Assembly (NCBI GenBank): GCA_015075365.1
Contig: JABTUN010000005.1
Span: 310,001-374,000, forward strand
Source of the DNA: Verrucomicrobiaceae bacterium
Lineage (GTDB): Bacteria > Verrucomicrobiota > Verrucomicrobiia > Verrucomicrobiales > Verrucomicrobiaceae
Reading direction: 5' to 3'
Length of the DNA: 64,000 nucleotides
The notes beneath the pieces were generated by a model. It saw nothing but the letters and a program-made list of their open reading frames with translations. It searched no databases and was not told the DNA's origin. Below are positions 8,118 through 16,316 of the stretch, piece after piece. Each line of letters begins with the position of its first letter. The first letter of the stretch is position 1. Made by a program: the position numbers and the translations under genes.

Positions 8118-8375
8118 ATGACTGCCAAACTCCTCGTTCTCGGTGCCAGCCTGCTCTGGATCGCCTTTTGCATGCGCTTCTGGTATGCCATCGACCGCGA
8201 CCATGTCTGGCAGCGCCGCTTTATTGCCATCGGCGCGGGTGTCGGCGGCGGGTTGATCTATCTTCTGGGCACCATGATCCTCACCGTGCTGCGCCCGTCA
8301 TCTCCGGACGCCGGGGAACCCGCTGAAAATGTCCGCATGGAGCTGCGCGCCGCGCCCGCGCCCGGAAAGCCGTAA
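8118..8375 (+). CDS. Small two-helix membrane protein, unknown
   Basis: 85 residues starting MTAKLLVLGASLLWIAFCMR. It has two hydrophobic helices (about residues 4-19 and 36-57), separated by a short charged loop (DRDHVWQRR), and a Pro/Ala-rich polar tail. It lies 49 bases after the FAD enzyme on the same strand, so the two may be co-transcribed. No known family recognised. Longer frames running through this position begin inside the FAD gene and lack support. Confidence 0.55.
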   Translation: MTAKLLVLGASLLWIAFCMRFWYAIDRDHVWQRRFIAIGAGVGGGLIYLLGTMILTVLRPSSPDAGEPAENVRMELRAAPAPGKP

Positions 8376-8392
8376 CCCCGGCGTGCGGCTGG

Positions 8393-9367
8393 TCACGCGG
8401 CCAGCTTCCGGTAGAGTTTTTCCAGCGGCTCCGCGCCACGGCAGGCGATGGCGGCCTGCGCGAGGATGCTGGCGACATCGAGACGGGAGATCTTGATGCC
8501 GGCGAGCACCTGATCCCAAGAAGCGGAGCGCATTTTGGAGACGGTTTGAATGCCCAGCAGCAGCGGCAGCGCGGTGGCGTAGCGCAGCTTCCCATGCGCG
8601 ACATGCTGGACATAGCGCAGGCCGCATTCGAGGTGTTCGACACAGGTTTGCAGCCACTTCCGCCATTCAGGGGGAATTTCAGACGCGGGGCAGGGGAGGT
8701 AGCAGCGGCCGTCCCGCGTGTCCTCGCCGATGTCGCGCAGAATGTTGATCAGTTGCAACCCCTTGCCCATGCGCGCGCCCCACTGCTGCATTTGCGTCAC
8801 ACTCACGGCAGGGTTGAGCGCGGCGGGCAGTTCGGTGGCGCACAACTGCGTCCAAAACTCTCCCACGCACCCGGCCACAAGCCAGGTGTACGCGTCAAGT
8901 TCCTCCGCGCTGGCGAGCCGGCGCAACTGCCCGTCCGCCGGAAAGCGGCGGATGTCGAGCATCTGGCCGTCGATGATGTGCCCCAGCACCCCCTGGATGG
9001 CCTCCAGAGGCCGCGGGGGCATGCTGCGCAGCCAGGCGATGCCTGCGGCGAACTTTTCCATCAAGACGCGCTCAGCGGCGTCCGCCTGGCGCGGGCAGAA
9101 CTCCGTCCGCAGCAGGGCGGCCAGCGGCTCCACGTCATCCCCGCCGCGCACGAGCGCGCGATAGCGCTCCAGGCAGTCGAGGCGGACATCCGCCTCCACG
9201 CTGGCGGTGTCGGCGATGGTGTCCGCGGTGCGCGCCAGCAGGTAGGCCAGGGAAATCGGCTCCCGCAGCTCCCGGGGCAACGCTTTGAGGGTCAGATAAA
9301 ACGAGCGTGACACCGCCGCCAGCAACTGGCCGCCTAGTTCGCGTTCATGGTGGGATTCGTCGGACAT
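8393..9367 (-). CDS. Squalene/phytoene synthase family protein
   Basis: 324 residues. The head-to-head prenyl synthase motifs are present: AVSRSFYLTLKALP near residue 20, the first Asp-rich motif DTIAD within YLLARTADTIADT, and the second within LQLINILRDIGEDTRDGRCYLP. These Asp clusters bind Mg-diphosphate and condense two farnesyl or geranylgeranyl diphosphates. The SRSF and YLLARTADTIAD pattern looks closer to squalene synthases than to typical CrtB, but I cannot decide the product from sequence. The start at 9367 (MSDESHHERELGG) fits; the Met at 9430 would run into the hemW start region. The FAD enzyme at 6794 is a candidate partner. It is divergent from hemW across 53 bases. Confidence 0.88.
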   Translation of the reverse strand: MSDESHHERELGGQLLAAVSRSFYLTLKALPRELREPISLAYLLARTADTIADTASVEADVRLDCLERYRALVRGGDDVEPLAALLRTEFCPRQADAAERVLMEKFAAGIAWLRSMPPRPLEAIQGVLGHIIDGQMLDIRRFPADGQLRRLASAEELDAYTWLVAGCVGEFWTQLCATELPAALNPAVSVTQMQQWGARMGKGLQLINILRDIGEDTRDGRCYLPCPASEIPPEWRKWLQTCVEHLECGLRYVQHVAHGKLRYATALPLLLGIQTVSKMRSASWDQVLAGIKISRLDVASILAQAAIACRGAEPLEKLYRKLAA

Positions 9368-9420
9368 GGGTGCCTCAAAGAGCGGGCTCGCAGCAGTGGA
9401 CGCGCCGGCCATCCCGATCA

Positions 9421-10533
9421 ATGCTTTCATTCACGACCTTGCACCATCTCTACGTCCATATTCCCTTCTGCCACCGCATCTGCCCGTATTGCAGCTTTCA
9501 CAAGCACACGCCGGGCGGCGCGGATATGAATGCCTTTGTGGACGCGCTGCTCATGGAGGTGGAAAAACACGCGCTCGCACCCAGGACGATCTTTTTTGGA
9601 GGCGGCACGCCCACCATGCTGAGTGACACGCATCTGGAGCGCCTGCTGGACGGCCTGCGGCAACGAATGGACATGTCGCAGGTGGTGGAATTCACCCTGG
9701 AGGCCAATCCGCGCACCGTGACCGCCTCCAAGGCGGCGGTGATGCGGCGGCACGGCGTGACGCGCGTCTCGCTCGGCATTCAATCATGGGATGAGACCGC
9801 GTTGAAGACACTGGGGCGCGACCACTCGCCGCCGGAGGCGGAGGAAACCTGGCAGGTGCTGCGTGACGCCGGGTTTCCCAGCTTGAGCCTCGACCTGATG
9901 TTCTCAGTCCCGGGCCAGACGCTCGAATCATGGCGGCGGACGCTCGAAAAGTCCTTGGAACTGCGTCCGGACCACCTTTCCGCCTACAACCTCAACTATG
10001 AAGAGGACACGGACTTTTTCCGCCGTCTGAAAACGGGGGAGTTTCAAACGGACCCGGAGACGGACGCGCAGTTGTTCGAGATGGCCATCGACATGCTTGA
10101 GGCGCGCGGCTTTGAGCACTACGAAATTTCGAACTACGCGCTGCCCGGGCACCGCAGCACGCACAACGAGGCCTACTGGTTCGGCGCGGATTATCTCGGG
10201 ATCGGCCCCGGCGCGTTTTCGACCATGGCAGGATGCCGTTGGAAGAACATCGCTGACACGCCGCGCTACATCAGCATGACCTTGTCAGGGCAGGACACGG
10301 TCGTGGAGAGGGAGGAACTCACCGAGGAGCAGCGCCTGACAGAGCGCTTTGGCCTGGAACTACGCACCGCCCGCGGCCTGCCTCTCGATCTTGTGGCCCC
10401 CCGCGCCTCCCGCCTTCTCGACACACTCAGTGTGCAGGGCCTGGTGGAATACGACTCCCGCTTTGTCCGGCTGACCCGCCAGGGAAAACTTCTCGCCGAC
10501 CCGGTTGCCGTGGCCTTGCTGACCTCCGCTTGA
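9421..10533 (+). CDS. hemW: Radical SAM heme chaperone HemW (coproporphyrinogen oxidase-like)
   Basis: 370 residues, the normal HemW length. The radical SAM cluster motif is CHRICPYCSFHKH (CxxxCxxC, with the F after the third Cys as in HemW/HemN), preceded by LYVHIPFC. GGGTPTML, the RVSLGIQSWDE segment, LSLDLMFSVPGQT and the HYEISNYA motif all match the family. HemW transfers heme rather than oxidising coproporphyrinogen; true HemN carries an extra N-terminal part that is absent here. The start at 9421 is chosen because the 38 extra upstream residues from 9307 are low-complexity and overlap the divergent gene. There is no clear Shine-Dalgarno sequence. Confidence 0.9.
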   Translation: MLSFTTLHHLYVHIPFCHRICPYCSFHKHTPGGADMNAFVDALLMEVEKHALAPRTIFFGGGTPTMLSDTHLERLLDGLRQRMDMSQVVEFTLEANPRTVTASKAAVMRRHGVTRVSLGIQSWDETALKTLGRDHSPPEAEETWQVLRDAGFPSLSLDLMFSVPGQTLESWRRTLEKSLELRPDHLSAYNLNYEEDTDFFRRLKTGEFQTDPETDAQLFEMAIDMLEARGFEHYEISNYALPGHRSTHNEAYWFGADYLGIGPGAFSTMAGCRWKNIADTPRYISMTLSGQDTVVEREELTEEQRLTERFGLELRTARGLPLDLVAPRASRLLDTLSVQGLVEYDSRFVRLTRQGKLLADPVAVALLTSA

Positions 10534-10624
10534 GGTGTTTGCAACGGCGGGCAGAACATTTTGAGGAGCTTGTTTTCTGCGTGGTCAAACGGGCTGACCA
10601 GGGGCAGACTGACATCGTCCCCAC

Positions 10625-11692
10625 ATGATGCACGCCGTCCCCCCACGCCCTTCTTTGATCACCCACAGCGCGGATTTTTTGCGCGAGGCGTTGCTGCGCG
10701 GTGATTGGGCGGGGAATCTGCCTTCGGAGCGCACGCTCTGCCTGCGTCTGCGCATCAGCCGGCCCACCTTGCGCGCGGTGCTGGCGCAACTGGAGCGCGA
10801 AGGCTTGATCAGCGCAGTGGAGAACAAGAAACGCCGTATTCTGGCCGTCCCGGCCGCGATGCCGGCCTCACGCCCGACGTCGATCGTTCTGCTGACGCCT
10901 GTGGCGGCGCAGTTGATGCCGCCATTTGTGTTGTTCTGGCTGGATGCGCTGCGCGTACTGCTGTCGGAGGCAGGCTACTCGCTGGAAGTCCATGCCAGCG
11001 CGCCTTGTTTCAGTGCCAAGCCGGCCGCGGCCTTGGAAAAGCTGGCGCGGCGGACGCCTGCGGCGGCTTGGGTTTTGTTCCGGTCCACCGCGGTGATGCA
11101 GCGGTGGTTCGTGGAGCACAGACTGCCCGCGGTGATCGCCGGGTCATGTGCGGAGGGCGTCGGGCTGCCATCCGTGGACATCGATTACCGGGCCGCCTGC
11201 CGCCACGCGGCGGTGATGCTGCGGCAAAAGGGGCACCGGCGCATCGCGCTGTTACTTCCCGATTCCTCCCATGGAGGTGACGCGGAGAGCGAGCATGGAT
11301 TCCGCGAGGCCTTTGCGGGGGTGGCGGACGTGACGCCTCTGGTGCTGAGACATGAGGAGACCGTCGTGAGGCTGGTGGCATGCCTGGAGGAGGTGCTTCG
11401 CGGCAAACCACGACCGGGCGCCTTCCTTGTGGCGCGCTCCAGTCATGCGCTGACGGTCATCACACACCTGCTGCGCGCAGGATACCGGCTGCCTCGTGAC
11501 TTTGCCGTGGTATCGCGGGATGATGACGCGTTTCTTGATCACGTGGTGCCCCAGGTGACACGTTATGCCGCCGACCCGGCGAGATTTGCCAAGCGGCTGG
11601 CAAAGCTGGTGCTCGAACTGGCGCAGTCGGGCCGGACGACACTGGCACCCGTGCGACTGATGCCGGACCTGCGCCGTGGAGAGACGGGCTAG
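10625..11692 (+). CDS. GntR-type HTH with LacI-type ligand-binding domain, regulator
   Basis: 355 residues. The N-terminal winged helix (about 12-75) carries the GntR signature LPSERTLCLRLRISRPTLRAVLAQLEREGLI. The rest is a periplasmic-binding-protein fold of LacI/PBP1 type, with SIVLLTPVAA at its start and the effector-domain motifs MLRQKGHRRIALLLPD and DFAVVSRDDDAFLDHVVPQVTRY. This architecture is common among sugar-responsive regulators in Verrucomicrobia and Planctomycetes. The target is unknown: neighbours are hemW upstream (92 bases) and a convergent parA. A second ATG lies three bases on. Confidence 0.85.
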   Translation: MMHAVPPRPSLITHSADFLREALLRGDWAGNLPSERTLCLRLRISRPTLRAVLAQLEREGLISAVENKKRRILAVPAAMPASRPTSIVLLTPVAAQLMPPFVLFWLDALRVLLSEAGYSLEVHASAPCFSAKPAAALEKLARRTPAAAWVLFRSTAVMQRWFVEHRLPAVIAGSCAEGVGLPSVDIDYRAACRHAAVMLRQKGHRRIALLLPDSSHGGDAESEHGFREAFAGVADVTPLVLRHEETVVRLVACLEEVLRGKPRPGAFLVARSSHALTVITHLLRAGYRLPRDFAVVSRDDDAFLDHVVPQVTRYAADPARFAKRLAKLVLELAQSGRTTLAPVRLMPDLRRGETG

Positions 11693-11725
11693 AGACCGCG
11701 ACGAGACCTTGCAGCGCAGGGAGGC

Positions 11726-12520
11726 TCACGCCGCCACAGTCTGCGGCTGGATCAGGCCGCGGCGGGTCATGAACTCCTCCGCCAGCGCCCGGTAGGCCTG
11801 TGAACCGCGTCCACCGGGCTCGTACTCGATGATGCTCTTGCCAAAACTCGGCGCCTCGCCCAGGCGCACGGTGCGAGGAATGACCGCGTTGTACACGATC
11901 TCGGCAAAGTAGTTCCGCACATCATTGACGACCTGGTTGGCCAGGTTTGCCCGGCTGTCGAACATGGTCATGACGATGCCTTCGAGCTGGAGATTGGGAT
12001 TGGCACCACAATCACGGATTTGCTGCACCACATTCACGATCTTGGAGAGGCCTTCGAGGCCGAAGTACTCGCACTGGATCGGCACCAGCAACTCATCCGC
12101 CGCGGCGAGGGAGCCGGTCATCAGCACGCCGAGACTTGGCGGGGTGTCGAGAATGGCATAATCAAAGTGTCCGGAATGGCGGATGGGCTCCAGCACCTCG
12201 CGCAAACGGGCCAGGTGATTACCCTGCTGGGCGAGCTCGATCTCGCAGCCGGCGAGTTCTTGATGGGAGCGGATGATGCTCAGGTTGGGCAGCCGGGTGC
12301 TGCGAATGAAATGTGTCGGGTCTTCACCTTCGACCAGCGCGGGATAAAGGCTGCCGCGTTCCTCCTGGGCCAGTCCGAGGCCGCTGGTGGCATTTGCTTG
12401 CGGATCGAGATCGACGAGCAGCACCCGCACGCCACGCTGGGCGAGGCAGGCCGCCAGATTCACAGCGGTGGTGGTCTTTCCGACCCCGCCTTTTTGATTG
12501 GTGATGGCTACGATCCGCAT
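11726..12520 (-). CDS. parA: ParA/Soj-family partition ATPase
   Basis: 264 residues, standard for chromosomal ParA/Soj. It begins MRIVAITNQKGGVGKTTTAVNLAACLA, the deviant Walker A motif (KGGVGKT) with the signature Lys; Walker A' is LLVDLDPQANATSGLG and Walker B is FDYAILDTPPSLGVL. ParA dimerises on ATP, binds DNA non-specifically and moves ParB-parS complexes. No parB is adjacent (the neighbouring gene is a convergent regulator), so it is an orphan locus here. The start at 12520 is preferred over 12661 because the 47 extra residues are unlike any ParA N-terminus. Confidence 0.92.
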   Translation of the reverse strand: MRIVAITNQKGGVGKTTTAVNLAACLAQRGVRVLLVDLDPQANATSGLGLAQEERGSLYPALVEGEDPTHFIRSTRLPNLSIIRSHQELAGCEIELAQQGNHLARLREVLEPIRHSGHFDYAILDTPPSLGVLMTGSLAAADELLVPIQCEYFGLEGLSKIVNVVQQIRDCGANPNLQLEGIVMTMFDSRANLANQVVNDVRNYFAEIVYNAVIPRTVRLGEAPSFGKSIIEYEPGGRGSQAYRALAEEFMTRRGLIQPQTVAA

Positions 12521-12662
12521 GATGAGAGTGCTCCGTTGAGGAGAGAGCGGAGTTTGGCGAGAAACCTTTCTACGCGCCAGAAAAGAATCACCGGAACTCT
12601 CGGGAGGCTTCCCATATTTATTCCATGACGCGGGCAGGCTTTGCTGATAAAACCGCGCCACG

Positions 12663-15600
12663 ATGTGGCGACCTACTTGTGCATCTTTCTTCGCAATCTT
12701 GTCGGCCGTCTCATCGGGGCTCCTGATGGCACAGTCACCGGTGGTCGTGCCCTTGCAGGACCTGAATACGGGTCAGGTCACAAGGGAGGCCGTGACAGGC
12801 GGTGTGGGCATCAGCGGCGGGCGTGTGGTGTTTCGCGGCACGGACTCTGAGCGTGGCGAGGAGCTGTGGATCGTGGACGGGAGCGTCGCGAAGCCGGCGG
12901 CTGAGGTCCGGCCAGGGCCGGAATCGAGCTTTCCGGACGGATTTGCCCCACTGGGCACCGATTACTTCACCTGCGTGGCGGATGATGGCGTGACGGGGCC
13001 GGAGGTGCGTGTGTTGACGGTGGGCGGTAGCTTGTCGCTTTCCGGTTGGGCTGAAACGGACCTGCGTCCTGGGGCGGATCACACGGCCCCGGTGCTGCTG
13101 GGCAGCGGGAGCAGTATCGTGTGGTATGCGATGGATGATTTGAGCACGAGCGGGGAGCTTTCGCAATCGGTGTGGGCGTTTACGCCGGCCAATCCGCCGA
13201 TACGGGTAGGCAGCTACCAAAGAGGCAGCGTGCAGCAGGCCTCGGTGGTGCCAGGCACGTCCCGTTTGTGCTTCATCGCACGACCGCACTCGGCCGCGGA
13301 TTTGCGGTTGTTCACGGCCAGCGGCCTTCAGTTTGCCGTGATGCTTGCTTCCTTGGGCAGCCCGGCGCAGGCGGAGCCACTGCCGGTGCCTGTTTACGCG
13401 GCCACGACTAACTTCGTGTGCTTCCGCTACATGAGCGGTGGCCCACAACTGCTGGCGACGACTTTTTCGAATGGCCAGACGGTCTTGCTGCAGCAGCTCG
13501 GCCCCTCGGTGACGCCTTGGCCAGCCTCGAACGGTGTCGATCGCGTGTGCTTTGCTGGCTATGACAGCACGAACGGCATCGAGTTGTGGGTCACGGCAGG
13601 GACGGTGGGCACGACCGTGCGGCTGACGGACATCGCCGCCGGGGCGGCGCACAGTTATCCCAGCCGCATCCAGATGGTGCCGGGCTCGAATAAAGGCGTG
13701 TTCTTCCAAACCGGGGCGGAAGGCGGGGACCGCAGCCTCCAGTTTGTATCGACGCTTCTGAATCCTTCAGCGGCCCAGGAGGTGACAAAGCAGTGTCATC
13801 TGGTCGAGAACCTCACGCTGATGTCGGAGCAGGAGATCGCCTTTTCACGGTCAAACGAGGTGCTGCTGGGAAATGGCACCACCGGGGTGCTGCAACAACT
13901 CGATGCCGCCCCAGCGGTGCTGCGCCTGTGGCATCCCAGCCAGCCATCCACGCGGGGCCTGAACTGGCTGATCGATTCCGGTTCCGACTATCGCGTGAAG
14001 GTGCTCGGCAGCGGGACCTCCTCCTCCCAGGTGGCGCAGTTCAACCGACCGGCCGCGGGAGGCTCCCAGCCGCAGGTTTTCCAAGGCTCGCCCGTCAACC
14101 AGATCCACCTCGTGGGCCTCAATCACTCGGGGCTGCGTGAGCTGCGGCGTTTCGATGGCTTCAGCTTCGGTTCCGCTCAGAACATTCCTTTGCAAGCATC
14201 ATCCCAGCAGTATTCACCGTATACGGCCTCCAGCCATCCTGCGGACTTTTTCGAGATTGACGGGCAGCTCGTGCTCAGTGCCATCGTGGGTGGCAGGCGC
14301 GTCCTGTTTTTCTCACACACGGCGGAGCCGAACAGTTTTCAGGTGGTCGAGGCACTGGCCGGCCCCGCCGCGACGCCCGGAGCGTATGATGTGGATCAGG
14401 TGGTGAAGCTCGGCTCCCGGCTCTTCCTCACTGGAATGGCTCCCGGGCAGACGAGCGGGGAGCGGCGGCTCTTCACCGCACGCTACGCACCGCTGGAGTC
14501 CTCTTACGGCGGGGTGGTGGTGGACCCGGTGACGAAATTCGGACAGCCGGTGGAGGTCACGTCTCTCTGCGTGGCCGCGGGGAAGGTCTTCTTTGTCACA
14601 CCCGGCAGCACCACGGAGGAGCTGCGCTGCGTGGACGAGGCCTTGCAGCTTACGACGGTCGGCGATTTCGATAAAGACAGTGCGGGGACAGGCATCGCCG
14701 ATCTGGTGGCAGCACCTGGACGCTTGTTTTTTTCGGCCATGGCTTCCGTGGGACCCATGGCGGGCCAGCGCACGATCTGGAGCAGCACGGGCACCGCGAA
14801 TGCAGCGGAGTCACTGCCCGTGCCAGTGGTGTCTCCGCGGCTGCTGGGTGCCTGGGGCAGTGAGGTGGTCTTTTGGAGTCTGATTTCCGGTGGCAATGGA
14901 TTTCAGATGGCAAGGTGGACGGGGAATAACTCGGATAATCCGACGATGCTGTATCAAAACGCCGCACAGGAGCAGCCGATGCTCAGCCGGGACTGGCGGA
15001 GACCTTCGGGGCTCGATGCGGGCACGCAGTTTTTCTATGCCAACCAGCTCGGGCAGTTGGTCAATCTGTTCAGCACGGGCGGTGGGCAAGCCATCGGCTA
15101 TGATCCACTTCAGGTTATCCCGGAGCATCTCGCCCTCGTCGGAGGAGACGTCTTGTATCACCGCTTGGCACGCAATCATGATTATTGGGGGCTCTTCGCG
15201 TTTGATGGCACTTCGGAACAGCCATTGACGAATGCACTGTCGCTTGCCTTGCCGGGACCCCTGATCCCGCACGGAGGGCGTGTGTGGTATTCACGACTCG
15301 TTCCGGGAAATCCTCCGCGCTCCACCGAACTTTGGTCATCGGACGGGACCTTTGGCACCCAGCAGCCAGTGGCCACGCTGTCCCCTTATCGTGCCATGGT
15401 GATGAATCAGGCCGGGACTTTCCGCGGCCACCTCGTGTTTGGCGGCGAGTCGTGGTTAGGGAGCATAGGGATCGAGCCCTGTCTCCTGAACACGCCCCCG
15501 ACGGTGCCCGCCCCTCCGCTGCTCACCGGGGCGCAGAAGGGGCAGCCATACACCTTTACCTATGCGCAGATCGTCACCGGTCCGGCCACGGATGCGGATG

Positions 15601-16262
15601 GCGACACCGTTTCTGCACCGTCCATCCTTCCGAGCAGTTTCGGGGAGCTCAAGAGAAACGGCAGTGTCATCACCGTTCCGAGCCCCCTTCTGCCGGGCGA
15701 TACCTTTGAGTGGACACCCGGCCCGGATTTGACGGGGAACATGGCGCCTGCCGCGATCGCGGTCAGCGATCCATGGTCCCCAGGCATCACGCCGGTCTTG
15801 ATTCGGGTGGCCACACCTCTCGATGAATGGATGCAGGGCCATTTTACCCCGGCAGAGCTGGCCGATCCGGCCATCGGCGGCATCAACGCGGACTCGGACG
15901 GCGATGGCGTGACCAATGGCCTCGAATTTCTCTTTGGCCGCCATCCCCGGAACCAGGAGGCGGAGGCCGGCACCACGTTCAGCGGCGGGCCGCAGCTTTC
16001 CGGCGCACGCCGGGCCGTGTTTTCCTTCATCCGCACCGCCACGCTCACGCCCGGCGCCGTGCTGGAAATCGATCAATCGGCCGATTTGAGCTACTGGTGG
16101 ACCGTGGTCCGAAAAGACACGAACAACCCCTGGAATGCCTTCTACCCCGACGTGACGGTCGATGAGCAAACGCAGCCGGATGGCCGCATCAAGACCACGG
16201 TCACCATCGATGAATGGGTGTCCGAACCGCGTTTCCTGCGGCTGCGCATGACCGTTCCGTAG
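12663..16262 (+). CDS. Large secreted ELW-repeat protein with C-terminal Ca-binding motif
   Basis: 1,199 residues. A signal peptide covers about residues 1-24 (ending LLMAQS). The body has repeats of the type GEELWIVDGS and GIELWVTAGTVGTTVRLTDI, diagnostic of ELWxxDGT propeller-like repeat proteins, and probably forms beta-propellers. Near residue 965 there is a cadherin-type segment (DADGDTVSAPSILPSSFG), and at about 1075 a thrombospondin-type-3-like calcium site, NADSDGDGVTNGLEFLFGRHP. The C-terminus is a beta-rich domain typical of exported Verrucomicrobial proteins. It is likely extracellular or surface-attached; its ligand is unknown. It is divergent from parA over a 142-base gap. Confidence 0.78.
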   Translation: MWRPTCASFFAILSAVSSGLLMAQSPVVVPLQDLNTGQVTREAVTGGVGISGGRVVFRGTDSERGEELWIVDGSVAKPAAEVRPGPESSFPDGFAPLGTDYFTCVADDGVTGPEVRVLTVGGSLSLSGWAETDLRPGADHTAPVLLGSGSSIVWYAMDDLSTSGELSQSVWAFTPANPPIRVGSYQRGSVQQASVVPGTSRLCFIARPHSAADLRLFTASGLQFAVMLASLGSPAQAEPLPVPVYAATTNFVCFRYMSGGPQLLATTFSNGQTVLLQQLGPSVTPWPASNGVDRVCFAGYDSTNGIELWVTAGTVGTTVRLTDIAAGAAHSYPSRIQMVPGSNKGVFFQTGAEGGDRSLQFVSTLLNPSAAQEVTKQCHLVENLTLMSEQEIAFSRSNEVLLGNGTTGVLQQLDAAPAVLRLWHPSQPSTRGLNWLIDSGSDYRVKVLGSGTSSSQVAQFNRPAAGGSQPQVFQGSPVNQIHLVGLNHSGLRELRRFDGFSFGSAQNIPLQASSQQYSPYTASSHPADFFEIDGQLVLSAIVGGRRVLFFSHTAEPNSFQVVEALAGPAATPGAYDVDQVVKLGSRLFLTGMAPGQTSGERRLFTARYAPLESSYGGVVVDPVTKFGQPVEVTSLCVAAGKVFFVTPGSTTEELRCVDEALQLTTVGDFDKDSAGTGIADLVAAPGRLFFSAMASVGPMAGQRTIWSSTGTANAAESLPVPVVSPRLLGAWGSEVVFWSLISGGNGFQMARWTGNNSDNPTMLYQNAAQEQPMLSRDWRRPSGLDAGTQFFYANQLGQLVNLFSTGGGQAIGYDPLQVIPEHLALVGGDVLYHRLARNHDYWGLFAFDGTSEQPLTNALSLALPGPLIPHGGRVWYSRLVPGNPPRSTELWSSDGTFGTQQPVATLSPYRAMVMNQAGTFRGHLVFGGESWLGSIGIEPCLLNTPPTVPAPPLLTGAQKGQPYTFTYAQIVTGPATDADGDTVSAPSILPSSFGELKRNGSVITVPSPLLPGDTFEWTPGPDLTGNMAPAAIAVSDPWSPGITPVLIRVATPLDEWMQGHFTPAELADPAIGGINADSDGDGVTNGLEFLFGRHPRNQEAEAGTTFSGGPQLSGARRAVFSFIRTATLTPGAVLEIDQSADLSYWWTVVRKDTNNPWNAFYPDVTVDEQTQPDGRIKTTVTIDEWVSEPRFLRLRMTVP

Positions 16263-16316
16263 CGGGCGTCTTTTCAGCATTGAAACCCATCCGGTCTCGG
16301 CGCAAAACAGCCGCCC